Origin: Narthecium ossifragum
Taxonomy: Eukaryota > Streptophyta > Magnoliopsida > Dioscoreales > Nartheciaceae
DNA length: 64,000 bases
Direction of reading: 5' to 3'
NCBI GenBank assembly: GCA_963920575.1
Contig: OY986974.1
Span: 7,998,610 to 8,062,609 of the forward strand
Position numbers and translations under genes: made by a program. The notes under the pieces were generated by a model. It searched no databases and was not told the origin of the DNA. It worked only from the letters and a program-made list of their open reading frames with translations. Numbering within the stretch: the first letter of the stretch is position 1; each line of letters opens with the position of its first letter. Shown piece by piece: positions 11,277 through 21,980 of this stretch.

Positions 11277-11500
11277 CGCCGGCGTTGACATCCTTGGCAT
11301 CAAGACGGCCACCGAGACCAATGACGACCTCCGACGCTTCTTGGAGGAGGCACAGCTGGTGAAGGGGAAGATGACGTCCTTCCACGGCATCCTCGCAAGG
11401 CTCCAGGACACCAACGAAGATGCAACCCCAAGTTGCTTCAAGCCCTCCGAGATCGCATCGGCTCCGACATTATCCAGATGTTGAGAAAAAACATCAGATC
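11277..11500 (+). pseudogene. Syntaxin (Qa-SNARE) N-terminal fragment, frameshifted
   Basis: One frame reads DDLRRFLEEAQLVKGKM then ILARLQDTNED. One base out of phase it continues LLQALRDRIGSDI then IQMLRKNIRSH. This order matches the Habc region of plant syntaxins of the SYP1 group, which take part in vesicle fusion at the plasma membrane or cell plate. No ATG context, SNARE helix or membrane anchor is present, so this is a decayed or captured fragment. The family call is from memory of conserved patterns. Confidence 0.6.
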
Positions 11501-12511
11501 TCATCGGTGTCGAGCCCTCAAAGATCACATCAACTTCGAGTCTGCTGAGGTCGCATCGACTTCGAGCCCTCCAAGATCGCATCGGCTTCGAGTCCTTTGA
11601 GATTGCCCTGGCTTCGAGCAAATAGGCTTCGAGTCATCTTTCTATCATAGGAGATCATCGACGGCGACCCTCCAGGGGTCTTGCGAAGCTTTGAGATGTT
11701 GAAACTGTTGGATCGGGGGTCTCACGACCTTTCCTCCATTGACTCCGACTGTCACACCCCGAACCAGAAAACCCATCCGGTCCAGGGCGTGAGGGTTCCT
11801 ACTACTATTCACATCCAATCTTGTGTGATAAATGCGGAAAACAGAGATAATTTGAACAAATTGACTTCCAAAAGAGTAAAACTGTAATTCTAACATTCTA
11901 TAATTCAAGGCTAGAAGAAACAATATTCTATTAAATTAACACCAAGTTGTACTATTTAGACATCTGGTACAAATTCTTATCAAAACTCCTAAAGGAGGGG
12001 AAATTATACATTTAACAAGTCCTCGAGGGATGCCTATATATTAAAACCACAAAAAGTATTACAGATCTCCCACAACAACCTCAAATCGCGTCGCCAAAAG
12101 CTGGTCCAGCTGGAGCTACAGAGGATGAGCTGTCGTCTGCACCTACAAAACGCAGCTCGAGTAGGAGTGAACAACAAAGCTCAGTAGGGTTCTACTCTAT
12201 GACACACAGAAGAAAAGTGAACTACAAAGTTCTGGGGTTCCATCACATCTCTAGGGAAACTCACATCACGTCCACCGCCTACCCCATGGCACGCGCTCTG
12301 TAACCTCCACTCTCAACAGCCGTCCCTCTCTCTACAACCAAGCACTAAAGCAAAGGGCCTAAGACACAGGGTGGCACGTAACTTCCCCTAACACTGATAC
12401 TGAGACTAAGACTGGATCCCTGGGCAATCTCTACACCTCAATCGGAAATGATTATAGCCAGCTAGACACCAACCTCAAGAATACAATGATTTAACTCCAA
12501 CAAAATCTCAC

Positions 12512-12534
12512 CCTATACTTTACTACCCATCCTC
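12512..12534. repeat. 26-bp minisatellite unit interrupted by T1 (left part)
   Basis: CTTTACTACCCATCCTC here continues after the T1 insertion at 36576-36630 as further copies of CCTAGACTTTACTACC plus CATCCTCAG. T1 therefore inserted within a short tandem array inside S1. Confidence 0.7.
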
Positions 12535-12823
12535 TGTGAGGACTCGTACCTCCAACCTGGTCCGACCGTGTTAGGTCGAGGGCCTGGGTTTGTGGTTTGG
12601 CTCGGTTGGCCTTGGGAGGCGGTCGGTTGATCGCATCGCTGCTTTTGACCCCAGTGGCATTTTGGTAAATATGCTCCCTGGTGGTCAGTTTCACACCTGC
12701 GTTGCACACATGGCCTTTGATTGATGTATGTGTTTGATTAGAACCTTTAGGGCGCTTCAGATCGGAAGATCGGAGCTCGATCGGGAGAGATTGAATCGGA
12801 CGGCTGTGATGGATTCCAGCTTT

Positions 12824-12900
12824 CTATTTAAACCCCCTTTCCTTTCTCTCTCTCTTTCTCTTCTTCTTCTCCTGCGTTCTCTTTCTCCTCTCTCTCCTGC
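12824..12900 (+). promoter_or_regulatory. LTR promoter: TATA box and pyrimidine patch
   Basis: CTATTTAAA is followed within about 10 bp by a long CT-rich run, resembling plant TATA plus Y-patch core promoters. The same arrangement occurs in the T1 3' LTR (34556-34630) and, inverted, in S1 (41658-41718) and the truncated LTR (7518-7606). The start site is inferred, not shown. Confidence 0.5.
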
Positions 12901-13363
12901 GGCTGGGTGCTAGGGCATCGGAGGATGGATTTCAAGGAGCGGTTTCCGGTGATCGGACTTGGGGGATGTGTGGAGGAGTTGCCCTATCTCTCCAAGTAGG
13001 TGTTTCTACCTCGATCTTTGGATCGGGTTCTCCTAGGATAGGTTTAATGCTTGTTCGCTGTTGGAGTACTTATTAGAATGCTGTGTAGTTCTTTGTGCAT
13101 GTGTTATAGATGCTTTGAAGTATTCCTACCTCGCGATTTCCGTATTCTAATGGCTGGTTTTCCGTATTATCGCCGTTTCGTCGGTTTTCGCCATTTTGAC
13201 CTAGATAGGAGATTTATCCGTCAAAAATATGATTTCTTTGCACCGTTGGTTTTCCCATCATCTTTTATGCATGCTTGCAAAGTTTCAATGATTTCCAACT
13301 TGATTTGATCCTTGAAATCCAAGAAATTGGATTTCCGACACTGTTCTGATGAACTGTGCCTAA

Positions 13364-13736
13364 GGCCCGACGGTCGATCGGTGGATCGACCGTCAAGTGT
13401 TGATTCGCGTTTTCTGGGCCTGACGGTCGACCGTCGGATCGACTGTCGCATCGACCGTCAGGCTCTGTCGGGATTTTGGCCTCCCACGGTCGATGGGTCG
13501 ATCGACCGTGGGTCTTCTCTCTTTTCATCCCGCCTCACGGTCGACCGTCGGATCGACCGTCGCATCGTCCGTGAGGCTCTGTCTCGTTTTGGGCTCCCCA
13601 CGGTCGATGGGCGGATCGACCTTCGCCATGTGGTTTTCCTAGTTTTGGCCTCACGATCGATCGTTGGATCGACCGTGACATCGTCCGTGGCCTCACGGTC
13701 GATCAGAGGATCGACCGTGACATCGTCCGTGGGCCC
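13364..13736 (+). repeat. Paired-palindrome array in T1 5' LTR
   Basis: About seven units in which CGGTCGATC-type and GATCGACCG-type arms face each other over short spacers (for example GACGGTCGATC / GGATCGACCGTC). Units are separated by 20-30 bp of unrelated sequence. Each unit could fold as a hairpin. The array lies in the expected transcribed leader, downstream of the TATA box. Confidence 0.8.
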
Positions 13737-15289
13737 TTGAGTATGATTTTCTGGCTTTTCTTGGACGGTTTTGATTGGTGATTAGTATCTAAACATATTG
13801 GGAAGCATGTATATGGATTTGATGAGGTTTTCAAAGGATTTCTATCGAGTTTGAGGATCGAATCGAGTATCTTCCTTTTTGGACGAATCTATGGTTTTGA
13901 TTGCATTTAATACATGTTTGATGGTAATTAAATGCTAAATAGCTTTTCTTAGATGTTGTTTGGTTAGCATAGTTATTATGTAGTTGAGGCCTTTGCTACG
14001 CTTACCCCTTGGCTAGCTGTAAGCTATGCCTAGCCCTGTATGATTAATGACATCTTGTTGCATGTTATATCTCTTATCTGTGCCTGAGCATTGCATGCAT
14101 CTTGATTGCATTAGAGGCATTTGAGGTTAGGTGGGCGATGGGTTGATCGCCTATCCGAGGCTCTCGGGTAGCTCGGATCTAGCCATTAGGACCGCGGCTG
14201 GGTAGTCAGGATTAGGGTGTGATCTTGGATTATCTGAATCTTTTGTGATTGAGGTTGCACGCTAGTTGACTCTGATCTTTGTCTGAGGTTTAGAGGTCGT
14301 GTTGGTCTCCCAAGGCCAAGTGCTAAGGATGGTTGTCGGTGCCTGATGTCGCTCAAATGTGTCACACACAGCGGTCGCGGTGCAGTACAACATAAGAGAG
14401 GTCGAATCCCACAGAGAGACAAGCAGGAAAGATCCAGAAACACAGATAACAATGTATCGAAAATAATCAAGAGCGTAAAAATTTAAGAAAATAGATCGGA
14501 GATGTAATGGTAAGATAAAGTTAACGAAAGAAATCAAGATTTGAATGAGGCTAGGCTTCAGGAATCACGTCACTCGGATTTAGGTTCTTCTCTTCTCAAT
14601 GGTTCATATGGTACTCAGTTAAGGGATTCACATCCCAATCACCTTAACCGGAAGATATAGAATTATGAATCTGATAAAATATATAAATGTCTCTTCCTAT
14701 GATTAGTTCTTCCTTTTTATAGTTCTAACTTCATCCAACCAAACCTAAGAATACACGATACCGGCTGTCACTACAGGCAATGCGCAATAAAAGTTCATCG
14801 GGACAAAGCCCTAACTCTAACCGGATCTCTAAGAATACACAATACCAACTCTCACAATCGGCAATGCATAGCAAAGATCTCACGGTATAGAGCCCCAACC
14901 TTATCTAACCAGATCCCTAAGAATACGCAATACCAGCTGTCACTACGGGCAATGCATAGCAAAGGTCTCACGAGACTCGGTAGGAGAATCAAAGGAGATA
15001 ACTATGGGATCACAATATCATAAAAGAAGCATGACTGGATTTATAATAATGTTTAACCACAAAGCAATCTGTGAAGATCCAATACATAAGAAGAATTTAA
15101 CAATAAAGATTAAAAACTATGAACCATTGTTGGAGAAGAAACCCTAATCCTCACTAGATCATCCGTCCGCCATGCCCGCGGATTACTCGGTCATGGATGG
15201 GGATTCCTTCATCTTCTTCCTCTTGAAAAGGTCCAGAAAGAGCCTCCAAAAACGTCCAAGAAGTCCCCTTTGATTAGCCCTAAGTTTCC

Positions 15290-15297
15290 TATTTATA
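15290..15297 (-). promoter_or_regulatory. TATA box of R1 LTR
   Basis: CCTATAAATAGG on the minus strand, repeated at about 28664-28673 in the other LTR. The GATCGATC cluster (15358-15652) sits immediately upstream of it in the direction of transcription. Confidence 0.55.
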
Positions 15298-15357
15298 GGG
15301 TCCAAGAATTAGTAAACTCGGATTAATCAAAACCGTTGATTTTCGTCACTGGGCAAG

Positions 15358-15652
15358 TAGGATCGATCCCTCTCAGGGTGTCGGATCGATCCCTCTCATT
15401 AAAAACATCAATTTCTGGCTTCGCCCGAGTCCGATCGATCGAACTATGGTTGCTGGATCGATCGGATGCGTAAAAATCCACCTTCTCTGGCTATTTTTGA
15501 GTCCGATCGATCCCACTTTAGGTGTCGGATCGATCGGACCCCTTAGGAGGGATGGATGGATCGATCGGAAGGTTAGAAGCTGAAAAATATATGTTTTGTC
15601 ACGATTCTGCATAGTAGGATCGATCCCACCAGGGTGTAGGATCGATCCCACT
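15358..15652 (-). repeat. GATCGATC palindrome cluster in R1 3' LTR
   Basis: About nine GATCGATC cores in pairs with 12-20 bp spacers (GGATCGATCCC...TCGGATCGATCCC, CCGATCGATCG...GGATCGATCGG). It lies upstream of the TATA box on the minus strand. The counterpart is 28732-29000, with one unit fewer. Confidence 0.85.
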
Positions 15653-16012
15653 TTCCAGCATATTTGCCGATCTGCCATCCAGACTGCGCCATCGGTACTA
15701 AAATTGCCGTAACTTCCTCTAGAAAACTCAGAATCACGAACCGTAAAATTCTCCAGAATCTAGACTTCAAGAGCTTTCCAACCATATGTGGTACATCATC
15801 TGGTTCTTCATGAGCAGGTACAGATTAATTTTTGAAGTTGATCCATATACTCTTTTCAGCTTCTTTTAACTCCAATTTCCAGCATTTTCCAAACAACCAT
15901 TTGAAGCAACATATAGATATAAAAATAGTAATAAAGATGCTGATTAAGGATAATAATCTAGCAATTGATATGGTTATAAGACTGTTCAGAATGCACTTTC
16001 ATGCACTCATCA

Positions 16013-17254
16013 CACCCCCCAACCAGCTTATTGCTAGTCTCTAGCAATTCAAAGTGCATAGAATATAATTAAGCACACTAACGGTTCAAGGATGTAGACA
16101 TGCATGATTAAAATTCTGCCTTATCAAGTCAATAGTGTTTCATACAGTACAGAGCATGAAAACTTCTTATACTCATACACATACGACCAACACATGAAAT
16201 CAAATTCTACACATCAAACATGCTAATCACCATCCAGAATAATACATGTGATGTGACAAATAAGTGTTACGTACAGAAGCAACTTCTACCCACCATTAGT
16301 CCAAGCACACTACTATCTTCATGACCAATCATCCAACCCTCGCACTTTATGTACAGCATGCTCTCTCTTTCTGTTTTTTTTCTTTTCAACTATCAGACAC
16401 TTCGCCTTTTTACGCGAGCACTCTCCGCTTCTTGAGACGCAGAGACCCGGTTACATAGCAAAAAACTTGATAGTTTTTTTTTTTTCATAGCTATAAGTGG
16501 TTCTACCTTTTTACGCGAGCTCCCCGCTTCCTGAGGCAAGAACACCCGGTTACTCAGTAGATCACTTAATAATTGTTTAGGCACAGCTTGCTCAAGCTCC
16601 AGAACTTTTTCTCTTTTTTTTGTTTCTCTGCATGCAATACTCAATACTAGCTAATGCTGAAATCATGGTCTAGATTGACAATAGCATGCTCATTCCTCAA
16701 GTGAGTATAATCGCCACTGCACATAAAGTGTTCGTGTGTGAATCACATGATTTTATACTTTCAGGGTATCGCGCATGCAATTAATGTATTGGTCAATCCA
16801 TATGAAAGCAATATGCATAATAAGCATAAAAATTTTAGCTCATGTACAATTTCTAGTAACATAATCAATTCAACACCATTAAACTCAAAAGGTAGCATGT
16901 ATAAGGTCATGCATGCCTACACCCCCCAACCTGAAATTCACATTGTCCTCAATGTGTGCTAATTATGTAAATAAGCAGAAGGGTAGTGGCTGAAATTTCA
17001 TATATGACAGAAATAAAAATAGGAAATCGAAATAAGAGCGAGGCCACCTGACAGAATATCGATTATCTCCTCAAGGCTCCTCATGGTGGCCAAATTTCTC
17101 ATCTCCAGAATTGTGGTCGAATTCCTCAAGCAAGGCAAACGGTGGTCCAACATCCTAAGAAATAAGAGAGCAAACAAAAACAAATGAAAGCAAAAGCAAA
17201 CAAACTAAAACAAACTAACCTAATTAAAAAGGGAAATGATAGATAGGAGAAAGA
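16013..17254 (-). mobile_element. R1 non-coding 3' region and polypurine tract
   Basis: The minus strand reads TTGGGGGGTG next to the 3' LTR (polypurine tract, 16013-16022). A ~100-bp direct duplication (CTTTTTACGCGAGC...CACCCGGTTAC) occurs near 16410 and 16508. A second G-rich tract on the minus strand lies near 16921. There is no envelope-like reading frame. Confidence 0.7.
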
Positions 17255-18620
17255 TCATCCCTCGTAGACAGGGTCTACGAGAGAAACGGTGTGCTCCTCA
17301 GGGTCCGCTTTCTCTGGAATCTGTTTCAAGCGTTGTCCATTAACCATAAACAACCTCCCATCCTTTGGGTCTTCAACTTCCACAACCCCATTCTCAAATA
17401 TTCTACTAACGGTGAAGGGGCCTATCCAGCGTGATCTCAGCTTCCCAGGATGAAGATGCAGTCGTGCGTCATACAGATAAGCTTGCTGTCCAACTTTAAA
17501 CGTCTTCCGCAGGATCTTCTTGTCATGGTAGGCCTTTGTCTTTGCCTTGAAGATCCTAGAACTCTCATAAGCATCATTCCTGAGTTCCTCTAGCTTAGAC
17601 AGCTGGAGTTTCTGTTCCTGACCTGCAGCATCCAAAGTAAGATTTAGTGACTTAATAGCCCAATATGCCTTATGTTCTAATTCAACTGGAAGATGACATG
17701 GTTTTTCATAAACAAGGCGAAACAGCGACATCCCCAAGGTAGTCTTGTAGGCAGTGCGATATGCCCACAACGCGTCTGATAGCCTCAAGGACCAGTCCTT
17801 TCGGTTGGGGCTCACTGTCTTCTCCAGGATTTGCTTTATCTCTCTATTGGCTAATTCAGCTTGGCCATTCGTCTGTGGATGATAAGCAGTGGAAATCTTA
17901 TCTGTAACTCCATACCTGCGCATCAAAGCCTCAAAAGAGCGGTTACAAAAATGGGATCCTTGGTCACTAATAATGACCCTAGGAGTACCAAATCTAGACA
18001 AAACATGCTCTTTAAGAAACTTGATGACTGTGGAATGATCATTATTCCTACATGCAATAGCCTCCACCCACTTAGACACGTATTCCACAGCCAACAATAT
18101 ATATAAATAGCCAAAAGAAGAAGGGAAGGGTCCCATAAAGTCTATACCCCAACAATCAAAAATCTCGACAGCTTGAATTGGGTTCAAAGGCATCATATGT
18201 CTCCTAGATAAAGCTCCTAATGTTAGACATCTATCACAGGATTTGCAGAAAATATTAACATCACGAAACATAGTAGGCCAGTAAAAACCACATTGAAGAA
18301 TTTTAGCAGCAGTCTTTTTCATCGAAAAATGGCCTCCACATGCATGAGAGTGACAGAATGTAATGATGCTTTCGATTTCATAATCAGGGACACACCGCCG
18401 CATAAGCTGGTCAGGACAATGCTTAAACAGACAAGGATCATCCCAATAAAATTTCTTTACCTCAACAAAAAATCTACGCTTATCCTGCGCACTCCAAAAG
18501 GAAGGGATCTCACCTGTCGCTAAGTAATTAACAATGTGCGCATACCAGGGCAGTCTTGCAACTGAAAAGAGTTGCTCAGCAGGGAAGTCATCCATGATTG
18601 GTGGCTCATCTTCCGCTACT
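17255..18620 (-). pseudogene. R1 integrase (end of pol), separated from RT by solo LTR L1
   Basis: The open frame covers the zinc-binding region (HACGGH, CKSCDRC), the catalytic core ([30 protein letters not shown] with D, D, E) and the C-terminal [12 protein letters not shown] fold, stopping at 17255. Integrase joins the reverse-transcribed DNA to the host chromosome. The frame itself is undamaged; it is only cut off from RT and RNase H upstream by the 2.2-kb insert at 18629-20859. The first residues of the apparent open frame (18697-18629) belong to the insert. Confidence 0.92.
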
Positions 18621-18628
18621 TCCACCAT

Positions 18629-20859
18629 TGTGAGGACCCGTCCCTCCCCTCCTGTGGCTCGCTGTGGGCCGCAAGGGTAATTTGGTAAATTGCACATTGT
18701 CGGCTAGTTCCACACTCGCGCTTGTACACACACTGACCATGTTTATGGTAATGTTTGCTTAGAATGGTTAGTGGACCCCGGGATCGAAAGATCCGGACTT
18801 AGGCTTGAATTCTAGCCTAAGTTTAGCTTTCAGCACAAAAAGGATCGATCCTCTCTAGCTAAGAGATCGATCCTCTTGTGCCAGAAAGTCAAGTGTGATC
18901 GTCATGGAGAGATCGATCCTCCCTTTGGGAAGGATCGATCCTTCATAGGTCGGTTCGTTTGCCTATAAAGCAGACGAACCTTCTTCCTTGAAACCCTTTT
19001 GAAATCCGGCGATTTGAGCTCAGATCTTGGGATTTTGAAGGCGTTTGAGGACGATCCAAGGCCTAGCTGCTTGGATCTAAGCTGCGTTTGCTCCGGTAGG
19101 GATCCTACCGACATCTTTCTTCGGGGTTTTGAGTTTTCCGGTTTGATCTGTGGTTTATTGCTTAGATCTGCGTATATAGTTGTTGGTTTTCTGTGTTTTT
19201 GCCGGTTTTAGACTCGTGGGGTTCTGATCTATCAGATCCCAGAGTTTCATGAAGTTTGGATGAGTTTTCCGGCGGTATTCCTCGTCAGAAGTACGCCGGA
19301 GAACCCATCGGGATCGATCCTCTTTGAGGAAGGATCGATCCCCTTTGGTGAGTCATGCCCAGCCCGTGCGGGATCGATCCTCCTGGAGGGAGAGATCGAT
19401 CCTTTGGTGGCTGGGGGACGACGGGTCTCTGGTTACAAGAGGATCGATCCTCTTGATGAGAAGGATCGATCTCTTTGGTTCACAGAGACGAGTTTTCCCT
19501 AAGTACTGAAGGGATCGATCCTCTTGATGAGAAGGATCGATCCTTTAGTGGCTGAAGGGTGTTTTAAGTGGGTTTTGCCCGCGGGGCTTTGTATGACAGT
19601 TTTCCTTACTGTCTTGATATCTTGTACATATGATTAAGCATGTTAGCCCTATAATAGGGCAGTGGGGAACCGGGAGAGTGATGACTCCCGGGATGTTTAG
19701 AATAAACGGGCGGGTAGCCCTACAGCTTTCCATAGCCTTGCATGCCGGCGTGCGCCGAGGGCCTTATCTGCTATATCTGTAAGCTGTTGTTTGCGGGGCT
19801 GTTTCCCGGTGCAGGTGTTGTGGTGAACTGCTGGCAGCTGGTGGTGGTACCACTGCAGCAGTTCCCTAGACCTTACTTTAATCGCTCACCACCCCGGCCC
19901 GGTAGGGTGCCGTGCCCAGACCTTGTATTTATATCATCACATCCTGTTGCATGCTTACATGTATCTTTTCTGCGCATGTTCATGGCATGCATTGTGTTGT
20001 GCATTAGTTGCATCTGTTTAGGGCGTTGCCGATCCGGGGCTTCCGGGTAGCCCGGATCTATCTCTTAGGACCGTGCGGGTAGCTTGGTCCAGGACTCGAT
20101 TTGTAGTATTCAGTCTTTTCGATGATAGGGTTAGTTGGACATGAATACTGTTGTGCTTGATGTTTAGAGGTCGTGTCGGCCTTGAGCCAAGTCGTGGTGT
20201 AGCCGGTACCCAATCCTTCTAGAACTCTTGGGTGGCAGGTGTGACTACCCAGCGGTGCTACCCGCCGACAGTGCCCAGGATCCTGTCGTGAGTTGGCAGT
20301 GCCGTTTCCTGTCTTACTGAGTGTGACCCAGTGTGTGACCAGTTCGCTGGAAGACCACGACTGGGGCTCTCAGGGGTATCCGGTGGGGTTATGGGACCCC
20401 TGTGGTACACCTAGGCTTTGCTTGGGGACGACACTGTTGTGTTCCCTTCCTTTGTGAGTGTCGTAGTGTAGTGTCCCTGCTGAGCTTAGTGCTCACTCCT
20501 ACCCGGGCTGCGTTTTGCAGGTGCTGGCGCTAGCTCTTCTTCGGTCGCCCCTACCGGGCAGGTGTTCGGTGACGTGGCGGCGTCTGGCGGAGCTTGAGGA
20601 GCTGTGATCTGCCCGTGTACACCTTGGTTAGATAGTCTCCTACGGGAGCGATTTTTGTATAACTTTCCCTGTTTGAGGATTTGTACTATATTCCAGCTTT
20701 GTGTGTTGAGCTTTATAATTGTTGTATAATACAGGATGATTATGCTTATTAGGGTAACCACTACGATTAGAGGGAAACATCGCCAAAATTTCCGCAGTAG
20801 GTTAAGTTCCGGTTCGCGTCGCCCGGCCCGGTTGGGCCTACGCGGGTCGGGGCGCGACA
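18629..20859 (+). mobile_element. Solo LTR L1 in R1 pol, 8-bp target duplication
   Basis: Starts TGTGAGGACCCG and ends GGGCGCGACA (2231 bp). It is flanked by TCCACCAT on both sides (18621-18628, 20860-20867). The five bases next to each end do not match on their own; only the 8-mer does. Removing the insert plus one 8-mer restores the pol frame across the site. It belongs to the subfamily of solo LTRs B and C. TATA-like CCTATAAAG is at 18962. Confidence 0.88.
18837..19545 (+). repeat. Two GGATCGATCC palindrome clusters in L1
   Basis: Cluster one (18837-18952) ends about 10 bp before the TATA box. Cluster two (19308-19545) lies in the transcribed leader. Each unit is GGATCGATCC, 10-14 bp, then a second copy. 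The inner segment is often itself an inverted repeat (TCCTCTTGATGAGAAGGA). Confidence 0.85.
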
Positions 20860-20867
20860 TCCACCAT

Positions 20868-21980
20868 CAGCCTTGATAGGTGATCAGCGACAACGTTCTC
20901 CACGCCCTTTTTATCTTTGATGGAGATATCAAATTCCTGTAAGATTAATATCCAACGAATTAGGCGCGCTTTAGCATCCTTCTTGGTGAGAAGGTACTTA
21001 AGCGCGGCATGATCAATGAAAATAGTAATGGGAGAACCAATCAAATAAGTACGAAACTTGTCTAATGCAAAGACTATAGCCAATAGTTCTTTCTCAGTGG
21101 TAGAATAATTCATCTGTGCATTATTCAAGGTTCGTCTAGCATAATGAATAACATGAGGTTTACCATCTTTTCGCTGTCCTAAAACAGCTCCCACAGCAAA
21201 ATCACTTGCATCACACATCAATTCAAAAGGAAGGCTCCAATCGGGTAGTTGCACAATAGGTGTGGAAGTCAATTTATCAATCAAGGCTTGAAAAGCCTTC
21301 TGACAATCAATAGTCCACTCAAAAGGGGTATCCTTTATCAACAGATTACATAAAGGACGAGCAATGACGGAAAATTTTTGAATGAATCTCCTGTAAAAAC
21401 CAGCATGCCCTAGAAAGGATCTAACATCTTTAACGGTCTTTGGCACAGGAAGATTTGAGATGAGATCGATTTTTGATCGATCTACCTCAATGCCTTTGGA
21501 AGAGACAATATGGCCCAATACAATGCCTGAGGGCATCATGAAGTGACACTTTTCCCAATTAAGCACAAGGTTCTTCTCCTCACATCTGCTCAAGACTCTC
21601 TTTAAGTTTTGCAAGCATGCATCAAAAGTATTACCAAATACAGTCAAGTCATCCATATATACTTCCATACATTCCACGATCATATCAGCAAACATACTCA
21701 TCATACAACGCTGAAAAGTAGCAGGAGCATTACATAATCCAAATGGCATTCTACGGAAAGCATAAGTACCAAAAGGACATGTAAAAGTAGTTTTTTCCTG
21801 ATCTTCTAAAGCAATCTCAATCTGATAATATCCAGAATAACCATCAAGAAAACAATAAAAAGGATGTCCAGCTACTCTTTCTAAAATCTGGTCTAGAAAA
21901 GGCAATGGAAAATGATCCTTACGGGTGGCAGCATTCAATTTTCTATAATCTATACACATACGCCATCCTGTCACCAATTT
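20868..21980 (-). pseudogene. R1 reverse transcriptase (most) and RNase H
   Basis: Begins inside RT just before [11 protein letters not shown], the finger/palm entry motif, and includes [17 protein letters not shown] and the catalytic [10 protein letters not shown]. RNase H motifs [22 protein letters not shown] and ADHLSRL follow. It is intact within this stretch. L2 (21981-24543) separates it from the RT N-terminus and L1 separates it from integrase. It converts element RNA to DNA. Confidence 0.92.

Larger units (their letters stand above)
12535..14343 (+). mobile_element. T1 5' LTR, first part
   Basis: Matches the T1 3' LTR closely from TGTGAGGACTCG on. A TATA-like CTATTTAAA is at 12824-12832, followed directly by a pyrimidine tract (12840-12900). 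The palindrome array (13364-13736) is longer than in the 3' LTR. The piece ends in GTGCC, the R1 target site. Confidence 0.88.
14344..16012 (-). mobile_element. R1 3' LTR
   Basis: 1669 bp, closely similar to the partner LTR at 27719-29365, with scattered substitutions and a 22-bp unit (containing one GGATCGATCC) present here and absent there. A minus-strand TATA box CTATAAAT is at about 15290-15297. The two LTRs were identical at insertion, so their differences date it as fairly recent compared with S1 and T1. Confidence 0.92.

Noticed and set aside
13364..13736. CRISPR-like array
   Set aside because: Repeats are inverted pairs with variable sequence and unequal spacers, in plant LTR DNA. 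No CRISPR array or Cas gene is present anywhere in the window.
13312..13740. Open frame with R/D/S/I-rich repeats
   Set aside because: It is the translation of the palindrome array. Similar frames occur in all copies in several frames and on both strands.
16393..16644. Envelope-like gene after R1 integrase
   Set aside because: Only short frames over a duplicated non-coding segment, with no membrane helix or coiled-coil pattern.
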